Shown piece after piece: positions 8,442 to 15,897 of a stretch of DNA of 64,000 nucleotides. Both the position numbers and the translations under genes were made by a program. Source of the DNA: Bifidobacterium subtile (GTDB lineage Bacteria > Actinomycetota > Actinomycetes > Actinomycetales > Bifidobacteriaceae); the NCBI RefSeq assembly GCF_000741775.1, contig NZ_JGZR01000003.1:248001-312000 (forward strand), written 5' to 3'. Positions within the stretch are counted from its first letter, which is position 1. Every line of letters begins with the position of its first letter. Under the pieces are notes generated by a model. It had not been told where the DNA came from, did no database searches, and worked only from the letters and a program-made list of their open reading frames with translations.

Positions 8442-9764
8442 TCACAGCGAAGCCAGCACCCCGTCGAACACATCAAGACCCTCGTCAATCTCCTCCGTGG
8501 TGGAGTTCAGCGGCGCGGCGAAGCGAATCGCGTCGTGGTCGGCACCGCAGCCCAGCAGCAGCAATCCGGCTTCCAGTGCCTTGGCGGAGACTTCGGCGAA
8601 AAGATCCGAGCCGTTCTTGCTGCCTTTCGAGCCGAACTCGATGGCGAGCATCATGCCTTGGCCTCGCACGTCCGCGATGAAGGAGTATTTCTGCTGCAAT
8701 TCGAGGAGCTTGGACTTGAAGTAGTCGCCGAGCTGCGCGGCGTGATCGACGATGTGATGCTCTTCGAACTCGTCCAGCACCGCCAGCCCAGCGGCTCCGG
8801 CGACCGGATTGCCACCGAAGGTGCCGCCATGCATGCCTGGCCGCCACTGGTTCATATGCTCTTCGCTCGAGATCACCGCGCTCATCGGGAAGCCGCCGGC
8901 GATGGCCTTGCCCACGGTCATGATGTCGGGCACCACCTGCGAATGCATGCCGGCGAACATCTTGCCCGTGCGGCCGTAGCCCGACTGAATCTCATCGAAG
9001 ACCAGCATGATGCCGTGCTCCGTGCACATCTGGCGCAGGCCTTCCAGGAAGCTGGGGTCGGGCACCACATAGCCGCCCTCGCCTTGCAGCGGCTCCACAT
9101 AGATGCAGGCGACTTCGTCCGGAGAGACGCAGTATTTGAACAGCTTCTCGACCTCGCCCAAGCACCACGACGCACGCTGCTTGGCATCGTAGCCTTCCGG
9201 ACACAGATCCTTGGACGGGTAGGGCGCGAAGTAGACGCCGCCCATCAGCGGCTCGATGCCCTTGCGATAGAAGGAGTTCGACGCGGTGATGCTGACAGCG
9301 CCCATGGTCCTGCCATGGAAGGAGCCTTTGAAGGCGATGACGGCCGGGCGGCCCGTTACGACCCGAGCGAGCTTGATGGCACCATCCGTGGCCTCGGCCC
9401 CGCCGTTGGCGAACAGCAGCGAGTTGAGATCGCCGGGGGTCACTTCGGCGATGCGCTCGGCGAGCTTCAAGGTGGTCGGATAGTTGACGACGTTGAAGCT
9501 GGCCGTGATCAGCTTCGCGATCTGATCCTGCGCAGCTTGCACGACCCGCGGATGGGCATGGCCCAAGGCGTTGACCGCGATGCCTTGCACCCAGTCGATG
9601 TAGCGCTTGCCGTGCACATCCGTCAGGTACATGCCCTTGCCCGATTCCACGACCAGATCCGTGGCCTTGGATAGCGCCGGGCTGAGATACCGCCGGTAAT
9701 CGGAGAACTGGACCTCGGAATCCTCGATATCATGCGTGAACGTTTCTACGAGCTGCTGTGGCAT
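8442..9764 (-). CDS. Class III PLP-dependent aminotransferase (acetylornithine/4-aminobutyrate type)
   Basis: A 440-residue fold-type I aminotransferase that moves an omega- or alpha-amino group to a keto acid. The PLP lysine is Lys286 in TVGKAIAGGFPMSAV. Asp257 in VFDEIQSGYGRTG contacts the pyridine nitrogen, and FKGSFHGRTMG is the phosphate-site motif. The length is normal for the family. The ATG at 9764 is chosen over one five codons upstream because GGAGGG lies 7 bases before it. The gene heads the operon with the ABC importer, amidase and amidohydrolase, so it is probably catabolic, for example on an omega-amino acid released by the amidase. An arginine or ornithine biosynthetic role is less likely, since no arg genes are nearby. 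Exact substrate unknown. Confidence 0.9.
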   Translation of the reverse strand: MPQQLVETFTHDIEDSEVQFSDYRRYLSPALSKATDLVVESGKGMYLTDVHGKRYIDWVQGIAVNALGHAHPRVVQAAQDQIAKLITASFNVVNYPTTLKLAERIAEVTPGDLNSLLFANGGAEATDGAIKLARVVTGRPAVIAFKGSFHGRTMGAVSITASNSFYRKGIEPLMGGVYFAPYPSKDLCPEGYDAKQRASWCLGEVEKLFKYCVSPDEVACIYVEPLQGEGGYVVPDPSFLEGLRQMCTEHGIMLVFDEIQSGYGRTGKMFAGMHSQVVPDIMTVGKAIAGGFPMSAVISSEEHMNQWRPGMHGGTFGGNPVAGAAGLAVLDEFEEHHIVDHAAQLGDYFKSKLLELQQKYSFIADVRGQGMMLAIEFGSKGSKNGSDLFAEVSAKALEAGLLLLGCGADHDAIRFAAPLNSTTEEIDEGLDVFDGVLASL

Positions 9765-10211
9765 CTGCGTACCCTCCATATGGTGGATTTCGTGTGACTT
9801 GTCTACGGATTACTCACGGATTTCATGTGAACTGCGTGCGATGAATAACCATTGATGGTGGCCATTGTCCGACGTCGAAGAGCGCTGGACAATGGAAAAT
9901 ATGCCAATATGAAATACAAAACTGGATACGATGTCCTATCAATCACCACCGTAACAAAACGATTAGGGGGGGGGTGACCTAAAAACGTCTGTATTATCAG
10001 CCTTGCGGCGGTTGCTTGCTTCGTTTGGCAAACAGCGCTGCGTTACATATCAGTGACCCGAATGAAGTCATGAAATTAACACGTTGGTGACAACAACCCT
10101 GTTGACGACATTCTTGTCGGCAACAATCTTGTTAACAGCATTATCGGTGCCAGCTGCATCGCCTGCACCGATATCGCGGCTCGGTCACCAACGATGATAA
10201 GCGGCAACGGC
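9765..10211. promoter_or_regulatory. Control region upstream of the aminotransferase operon
   Basis: About 447 bases without a credible gene, less GC-rich than its surroundings in the 9890-9960 part. It holds an imperfect direct repeat GGATTTCRTGTGA at 9785-9797 and 9818-9830 (33-bp period, about three helical turns), a perfect 9-bp inverted repeat CCATTGTCC/GGACAATGG at 9862-9870 and 9887-9895, and a run of eight Gs near 9967. Two hairpins next to the end of the PucR gene are listed separately. The operator candidates would suit control of the operon by the PucR-type regulator encoded just upstream; this is inference. Confidence 0.5.
10100..10173 (-). other. Two hairpins just after the PucR-type gene
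   Basis: Arms TGTTGACGACA (10100-10110) and TGTCGGCAACA (10115-10125) pair with one mismatch around a TTCT loop. A second inverted repeat, TATCGGTGC/GCACCGATA, is perfect over 9 bp (10142-10150 and 10165-10173). No U-tract follows on the minus strand. They may terminate the regulator transcript or form part of the operon's leader. Confidence 0.45.
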
Positions 10212-11831
10212 TCAGGCTTGCTCCGCATCGCGGATGAAGGAATAGGCGATCCACAGGCGCACGCGGGCTGATTCGTCGGCGAAGTCCAGTCCCAGCAGCC
10301 GTTCCAGCTTCACGACGCGATTCTCCACCGTGTGCCGATGCACTTTCAAACGGCTGGCCGCAGTCCCGATGTTGAACGAGGCCGACATCAACTCCCGCAA
10401 GGTCGCCATCAACGAGTGATTTTCGGCAGCAGGAACATCCTTCAGCGGCGCGAACAGCTCCTCGGCATACATTTGCGCGAGATCGGGATCCACCAACTCG
10501 TGCGGCGTGATGTCCAGCACCGAGTCCCGGCTTCCGGCGCGGTGCAGCAGCAGATTCTGCACGGCTTTGTTGAATGCGCCAGGGAAGGAACGCGGGCCGC
10601 GCACTGCGGCATAGCCAGAATCAAGCGCTCCGCTGCCCTCGATCCAACGCTCGACTGCATCGCAGCCGTCTTTGCTCGTCAGAATCCATAGCCGGTCTTC
10701 ATACTCGCCGAACACCGAATCAGGGCATGCCGATTCAATCGACATTGTGGCGAAATCCATGTCATTGCTCACGCCGAACGGCTCCACGCAGTACAGCCGC
10801 GCCGGGTACGACGGCGTCCACTTCCACAGCGGGCCCATGATGGACGCCGCGGACTGCGCCCGGCCTGCCTGCAGCTCCCCCATAGCGATGGCACGCAGCC
10901 TGCTTTCGCTACGAAAGCGTTCGATATGCTGCGGAAGACTCCACATCAGAGCGTCCGCTGCGGCAACGCCCAACGATCTGAAAATGTCGCCATATGAGCC
11001 GCTTCGGGATGTGGAGACGACGAGCATGCCGAAAGTCTGTCCCTTTTGGCCTATCAGGCACACGCAATAGCGGATGGCGCCGCTCGCCACGCCGAACAGC
11101 GTTTTGGCCGCGTCCCCATCGCGTTCCTTCTGCTTGCGCATGCGCACCGCCAGCAGCATGGCCCGCTTGCGCATCGACTGGTTGGAAATGGATATGATGC
11201 GCATCTCGGTATCGATGAAGGCAGCCCAGCCCGAGGAGAGCAGCGCCGCCCGATTCACTACGGCCTCGATGGGATTCCTGTCATTCGAGGCTTCGAACAG
11301 TTCACGTTGCGCCGAATACATGACGCGCTGCACGTTTTCGCTCTCTTCGGCCTGGCTGCGAATCACCGTTTTAGCGATCTGCGAGAAATTGACCTCTTCG
11401 GGAACCTCGAACAGCAGCATATTATGCTGTTTGACCGCATCGATGCAGGCCTGAGGAATGACCGGATGCTTCATCTTGACGCCGAAGCCGATTGCCATAA
11501 CGCCCGCCCGGCTCAAGCTGGATACGTAATGCATCCACAGCTCGTCGTAGGCCTCCTTGGCACTCTCGGCGTCCTTGAACGATGATGACAGTCCGAGCTT
11601 GTGTCGATCACGCCGCAGCAACGACAGATCGTTGGCATTGCTCATGTCTTCCAGCGGAAAGTTGGTCGAGCATGTCAGCAGCACCTCGCCGGGTTCTGCG
11701 AATTCAGCGGCATTGACCACGTCAGTGGCATGCACCCATACGATGCTTTCCGTGCCATTGCATCCGCCGTCATGAACGAGGCGGAGCTTGAGTTCCGGCA
11801 CGGCAAGCAGCTGGCCAATGGTAATCGACAT
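10212..11831 (-). CDS. PucR-family transcriptional regulator
   Basis: A 539-residue regulator with the PucR layout. The N-terminal purine-catabolism-regulator-like domain includes MSITIGQLLAVPELKLRLVH and VWVHATDVVNAAEFAEPGEV. A long middle region follows. The C-terminal helix-turn-helix (HTH_30 type) is seen in ELMSASFNIGTAASRLKVHR and HTVENRVVKLERLLGLD. The open frame continues far upstream of 11831, but that part is antisense to the acetolactate decarboxylase gene. The ATG at 11831 starts the canonical MSITIGQLL, although its ribosome site (ACGGG) is weak. Family members activate catabolism of purines, GABA, proline or similar compounds in response to the substrate. Its position before the aminotransferase/ABC/amidase operon suggests that operon as target, by context only. 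Confidence 0.88.
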   Translation of the reverse strand: MSITIGQLLAVPELKLRLVHDGGCNGTESIVWVHATDVVNAAEFAEPGEVLLTCSTNFPLEDMSNANDLSLLRRDRHKLGLSSSFKDAESAKEAYDELWMHYVSSLSRAGVMAIGFGVKMKHPVIPQACIDAVKQHNMLLFEVPEEVNFSQIAKTVIRSQAEESENVQRVMYSAQRELFEASNDRNPIEAVVNRAALLSSGWAAFIDTEMRIISISNQSMRKRAMLLAVRMRKQKERDGDAAKTLFGVASGAIRYCVCLIGQKGQTFGMLVVSTSRSGSYGDIFRSLGVAAADALMWSLPQHIERFRSESRLRAIAMGELQAGRAQSAASIMGPLWKWTPSYPARLYCVEPFGVSNDMDFATMSIESACPDSVFGEYEDRLWILTSKDGCDAVERWIEGSGALDSGYAAVRGPRSFPGAFNKAVQNLLLHRAGSRDSVLDITPHELVDPDLAQMYAEELFAPLKDVPAAENHSLMATLRELMSASFNIGTAASRLKVHRHTVENRVVKLERLLGLDFADESARVRLWIAYSFIRDAEQA

Positions 11832-11979
11832 ACCCGTATGGTCGCACGCCCAGATGTCGAACGGTTGTCTTGCGTATTGCGTGGGGTGCGTGGGCGAAGA
11901 ACTAAGCGACGGTCTGACGCACGGGCTGCAACTCGCTGCGGACCGCAACCCACGGCGACTCGCAGCGATCCGCGATGCC

Positions 11980-12816
11980 CTAGCTTTCCGCCCGCGCGAT
12001 GGCTCCGGCGATGTCGTCGTCAGAGAAATCATGCACCGAATAGGATGGGCTCGCCACAGGCAGATGCTCCTGCAGGGTGTCGAAGCGCTGCATCGCCACT
12101 TGGGCGTGGTCGATGCGGAAGTCGAGCGCATGGCCGCCGATTGAATGATCATCGGCAAGATAATGCATATGGAAGCCGCCGACCGCCACGCCGTTGAACA
12201 CCTGCGGCGAATAGTAGGCGAGCAGCGTGCCTTCGGTCGATTCGGCGGTGAACAGCCGCTGATGCTGCGCGGTCTGCTCAAGCGTGGGATACGGTTGCTC
12301 CTGCTTGGCGAAAGCACGCGTGCGCATATTCGAAAAGCGACCGGTCACCGTAACAGCAAAGAAGATATTCGGCAAGCCCGTCGCCTTGGGCAGCCAGCCC
12401 GCCAATTCACTTTTGCTGCGATCCTCGATGCCGCACAGCGTCGAGAAGTCGGCCCAATGCGCGTTGGCGAAAGGAAGCGTGAAGGAGTCGGGGACGACGA
12501 CGACGCTGCCGTCATGGCGCACCTGATAGGGCGTGCCGTGCAGGATGATGATTTCGCCGTTCAGCCCCTCGCCGGTGCCGATGCCCATGTCGCCGTGAGC
12601 GAGCAGCTCGCCCATGCTGATCGTGCCATCCAGAAGGCCCGGCACCAGCAGCGCCAGGGTACCGTGCTGGTAAAGCGTGCGCGTGTTCGGAATATGCCGC
12701 GTTCTGGCACCGATTTGGGCCTTGCTCTGCGTTTTGCCCAAGTCCGCGTTCTGCGCCTTGCCGCCGAGCCAGAAAGCGTTTGGCCTCACTCTGACGTCTT
12801 CGATGAATTGCGTCAT
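11980..12816 (-). CDS. budA: Alpha-acetolactate decarboxylase
   Basis: A 278-residue enzyme that decarboxylates 2-acetolactate to acetoin in the cytoplasm. The family blocks LYQHGTLALLVPGLLDG, LLAHGDMGIGTGEGLNGEI and TGRFSNMRTR are all clear. The zinc site GFHMHYLADDHSIGGH gives His216, His218 and His229, with the same 2- and 11-residue spacing as the Brevibacillus enzyme, and Glu88 in NGEI matches its conserved glutamate. AGGAG lies 8 bases before the ATG. It follows the acetolactate synthase gene by 152 bases on the same strand, forming a two-gene acetoin pathway. Also called alsD in Bacillus. Confidence 0.96.
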   Translation of the reverse strand: MTQFIEDVRVRPNAFWLGGKAQNADLGKTQSKAQIGARTRHIPNTRTLYQHGTLALLVPGLLDGTISMGELLAHGDMGIGTGEGLNGEIIILHGTPYQVRHDGSVVVVPDSFTLPFANAHWADFSTLCGIEDRSKSELAGWLPKATGLPNIFFAVTVTGRFSNMRTRAFAKQEQPYPTLEQTAQHQRLFTAESTEGTLLAYYSPQVFNGVAVGGFHMHYLADDHSIGGHALDFRIDHAQVAMQRFDTLQEHLPVASPSYSVHDFSDDDIAGAIARAES

Positions 12817-12968
12817 CGTCTTTTCTCCTATCGTTATCGAGTTCCTTGTGGGATCTCTTGGTGATTACGTACTAGGCTTGCGCGTCCGGCTGTTTTCGCC
12901 GGCCGCATGGGTTGCGGCGCGTCCGGTCTTGTGAACCGCAGTGCGCCGCGAGTGCTATGGCCGCACGA

Positions 12969-14792
12969 TCAGCTCAGCTCGTCGCTGATCAGCGATTCGT
13001 TGAGTTCGTGGTTGTGGGAGTAATCGACGGGAATGTCGACGACGACCGGGCCGTCCTGTGCGAAGGCCCAGTCGAGGGCCTCGTCAAGGGAGGTCTCGCC
13101 GTCGACATGCCTGCCTTTGGCCCCGAAGCTTTCGGCGTACCGCACGAAGTCCACATGGCCCAGCGCCACGCCCGCGTCCCTGCCGTATTTGGATATCTCC
13201 TGGAAGCGGACCATGTCGTAGTGCTCGTCGTTCCAGATGAGCTGCACGATGTGCAGATGCTCGCGCACGGCCACGTCGAGCTCCTGGCCCGAGAAGAGGA
13301 AGCCGCCGTCTCCGGAAACCGAGACCACGGTGCTGCCGGGCCGCACGAGCGCGGCGGCGATGGCCCATGGCAGACCGACGCCCAAGGTCTGCATGCCGTT
13401 GCTGAACAGCAGGTGACGCGGCTCGTAGCTGCGGAAGTTGCGGGCCATCCAGATGTAGTGGCTGCCCACGTCGACGCTCACGGTCATGCTGTCGCTGACC
13501 CGACGCTGCAGCGCGTTGACGATCTGCAGCGGGTGCACGAGGCCGAGTCCATCGGAGCTGCCTCGCCGCATCGGCTTGGGAGGCAGGCTCTCTTGTTCGA
13601 GCCTGCCGCGCAAGCCGTCAAGATAGGAGCGCGACGCCTTCGGAAGATGCCAGGCGGCATCGGCTGCAGCCGCGCTGGCTGCGCCGGTCTCATGCTCGTT
13701 TCGCGCCTCGCACAGGCTGGCGAGCGCGACGAGCGTCGGAGCGATGCCGTAGGAAATGACCGTATCCGGCTGGAATTCCCGGGTGAATTCCGGAATGACG
13801 TCGTCAATGCAAATGATCGGCGTGCTTGACGACGCATTCCAGTTGCGGGCCTCGTATTCGATGGGGTCGTATCCGACGGTGATGACCAAATCGCTGCGGC
13901 GCAGGATCTCGTCGCCCGGCTGATTGCGGAACAGGCCGACCCTGCCGAAGTACAGCCGTTCGAGGTCGCGCGGGATGACGCCCGCTCCTTGGAAGGTCTC
14001 CACTACCGGCACATGATTGACCGACAGGAAGCGCCGCAGCGCTGCGGCGGCATCGCGTTCGGAGGCCCTCATGCCCGCCAGGATCACAGGAAGCCTGGCG
14101 GCCCTGATCCGCGCGAGCAATTCAGCCAAGGCGGGGGAATTCGACATCTGCCGCGTGGCGGCAGGCATGCGCGAAATCGGCTCGGGCCGCACCGCATGGC
14201 CCATGACGTCCTGAGGAACCGACAGGAACGCGGCGCCCTTCTTGGCGCTGACAGCCGTGGCATAGGCGTTGGCGAACGCTTCGGAGAGAATGTCAGGATC
14301 CTGCACCTCGACGCTGCTTTTGGTGATCGGGGCCATCATGCTGCGGCTGTCGATGCTCTGATGGGTCAGGCGGGATATATCGCCGCGCGGCACCTGCCCG
14401 GCGATGGCGATGACCGGATCGCCTTCGGCTGTGGCCGTGACCAGACCAGTGGCGAGATTGGAGGCCCCCGGCCCGGATGTGGCGGCGACGACAGCAGGCG
14501 TGCCTGTCAGGCGCCCGACTGCGGCGGCCATGAGCGCGGCATCCTGCTCATGCCTAGTGACGATAAGTCTCGGAGCTCCCGGCAAGTCGCAGTATTGCAG
14601 CGTTTCGAAGAGCTGATCCACCTTGGCGCCGGGGATGCCGAACACGTATTGGATTCCATGGCCGATCATCGACTCGACCAGCGCCTCGGACGCCGTAACC
14701 GTGGCCACGGCTGCGCCGGCCGCAGCAGCGCCATCCGCCGCGTTCGCTTGCGTCGCGCTGCGCCGTTCCAGCACATGTGCTGCAGTACCCAT
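12969..14792 (-). CDS. alsS: Acetolactate synthase, probable catabolic type
   Basis: A 607-residue ThDP-dependent enzyme that condenses two pyruvates to 2-acetolactate plus CO2. The N-terminal PYR domain has the cofactor-activating glutamate in VTRHEQDAALMA and the SGPGASNLATGL segment; the middle domain holds VILAGMRASERDA; the C-terminal PP domain has the ThDP motif VSGDGGFLFSGQELDVAV and ending WNDEHYDMVRFQE. The adjacent decarboxylase and the absence of a regulatory small subunit favour a catabolic (AlsS/BudB) role over branched-chain biosynthesis. The frame opens at a GTG at 14825, but the ATG at 14792 with GGAAAGG upstream is preferred. A strong promoter overlapped by a palindrome lies about 90 bases upstream, facing a divergent MarR gene. 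Confidence 0.9.
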   Translation of the reverse strand: MGTAAHVLERRSATQANAADGAAAAGAAVATVTASEALVESMIGHGIQYVFGIPGAKVDQLFETLQYCDLPGAPRLIVTRHEQDAALMAAAVGRLTGTPAVVAATSGPGASNLATGLVTATAEGDPVIAIAGQVPRGDISRLTHQSIDSRSMMAPITKSSVEVQDPDILSEAFANAYATAVSAKKGAAFLSVPQDVMGHAVRPEPISRMPAATRQMSNSPALAELLARIRAARLPVILAGMRASERDAAAALRRFLSVNHVPVVETFQGAGVIPRDLERLYFGRVGLFRNQPGDEILRRSDLVITVGYDPIEYEARNWNASSSTPIICIDDVIPEFTREFQPDTVISYGIAPTLVALASLCEARNEHETGAASAAAADAAWHLPKASRSYLDGLRGRLEQESLPPKPMRRGSSDGLGLVHPLQIVNALQRRVSDSMTVSVDVGSHYIWMARNFRSYEPRHLLFSNGMQTLGVGLPWAIAAALVRPGSTVVSVSGDGGFLFSGQELDVAVREHLHIVQLIWNDEHYDMVRFQEISKYGRDAGVALGHVDFVRYAESFGAKGRHVDGETSLDEALDWAFAQDGPVVVDIPVDYSHNHELNESLISDELS

Positions 14793-14877
14793 GTCCCTCA
14801 ACCTTTCCACCGCTATGCCGCCCACCGAACTTCATGCATCAGGCGCGGCATATGACATTGTGACTTTGTTACTTGGA

Positions 14878-14907
14878 AAGATAGAAGCTTTAAGTTGATA
14901 TGTCAAC
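14878..14907 (-). promoter_or_regulatory. Acetolactate synthase promoter overlapped by a palindromic operator
   Basis: On the minus strand a consensus -35 TTGACA (14901-14906) is followed, after exactly 17 bases, by TATCTT (14878-14883). The palindrome GTTGATATGTCAAC (14894-14907) covers the -35 element. A repressor bound there would exclude RNA polymerase. The divergent MarR-family gene at 15211 is the obvious candidate regulator. The rest of the 14793-15210 gap shows no gene. Confidence 0.65.
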
Positions 14908-15210
14908 ACAAAATGCCGAGATCCTTGTGTAATCCTTGTCACTTTCGGAAATGCCCGTACGGCGCTGGGTCCTTTTCGCCGGTGCAGGCATCGTCGCAAT
15001 GCCTGCAATTGACGAGAATCAGCTCGCGATATGCAACGACACGTGGAATATCGGCGCGATTTGCGTTCCAATGCGGCTACGCTGAAGCCTAGAGCACATG
15101 GCGGCTTCACGACGACCACACAAACGGTCGCGGAGTCCAAGGAACGCAAGACGCGCGAGCACACGATGCATACGGCACACAACGGCGTGGCGGAATAGAG
15201 GAGGAGAACA

Positions 15211-15663
15211 ATGCACGATCTGGGGTACTTGGCGCAGGACATTTCGATCCTGCACCGTTCCTATTACAAGGACACCGCCCAGGCCTTCAAAAGGCTCAAG
15301 CTCAATCCCACGGCGGCCTGCATCATGATAGCGGTGTGCGACTCCCCAGGCATCAACCAGCAGCGCATCTCGGATTATCTGGCGATCGACAAGGGCCTCA
15401 CCGCCCGCGAGGTCGCAAAATTGGAGTCTTCAGGCTATCTGCGCCGGGTCAAGGGCAAGGGAAAATCCGTCTCGCTCGATGCGACTGCCGCAGGCGAGGC
15501 AATCGCCGACAAGGCACGGCACGTCCGCGCCGCATGGTGGCAGACCCTCTTCTCACGCACCGGCGTCACCCAGACCAGCGAGCTTTTGCCCGGCATCGAA
15601 CTCATCGTCCACACCCTGACCGGCCGCCTCGACAGCCCAAATTCTGAAATCGCGGAAGCCTAG
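15211..15663 (+). CDS. MarR-family transcriptional regulator
   Basis: A 150-residue winged-helix regulator. The DNA-binding part is recognisable as SPGINQQRISDYLAIDKG (recognition helix region, about residues 46-63), followed by LTAREVAKLESSGYLRRVKG, the second helix and wing. The N- and C-terminal helices would form the dimer. GAGGAGGAGA lies just before the ATG. The gene is divergent from the acetolactate synthase gene with a 418-base gap holding a palindrome over a promoter, so it probably represses the acetoin genes, and perhaps itself. The inducer is unknown; MarR proteins often sense organic acids or oxidants. A long convergent hairpin follows its stop. Confidence 0.9.
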   Translation: MHDLGYLAQDISILHRSYYKDTAQAFKRLKLNPTAACIMIAVCDSPGINQQRISDYLAIDKGLTAREVAKLESSGYLRRVKGKGKSVSLDATAAGEAIADKARHVRAAWWQTLFSRTGVTQTSELLPGIELIVHTLTGRLDSPNSEIAEA

Positions 15664-15739
15664 CAACCCCGGTCTGCACGCTTAAGCAATACGCCGAATA
15701 TGCGCATTCTCGTCGCGCAGCATACGGTTTTACGCACCG

Positions 15740-15810
15740 CGACGAGGCTCGTATCGGAAAACGTATGATAGCGCAAGCTCATCGTACGTTTTGCGATACG
15801 AGCCTCGTCG
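15740..15810. terminator. Long bidirectional hairpin between marR-type gene and pepN
   Basis: Two 30-base arms (15740-15769 and 15781-15810) pair at 28 positions around an 11-base loop; the outer 17 bp are perfect. The inner stem has an AAAACGTATGAT/ATCGTACGTTTT core. The two flanking genes converge here, so it can serve as a terminator for both. The core resembles a second hairpin at 27596-27630. Confidence 0.7.
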
Positions 15811-15897
15811 GCGTGCATGACAACATACGCTGCGTGCGGTAGGCCCGGCCCCACGCCAAGCCAGGCCAAGCCACAAGCCTTGGCTCAGCGCCCTGGC

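Noticed and set aside
9967-9974. Run of eight Gs as a phase-variation tract
   Set aside because: It lies in noncoding DNA, away from the likely promoter elements, so a switching role is not supported.
11832-12317. N-terminal extension of the PucR-type regulator
   Set aside because: The frame is open but runs antisense-phase through the acetolactate decarboxylase gene; the canonical PucR start is at 11831.
12969-14792. Reading this gene as biosynthetic ilvB
   Set aside because: No ilvN/ilvH small-subunit gene or ilvC is adjacent and an acetolactate decarboxylase follows; the catabolic reading is preferred but not proven.
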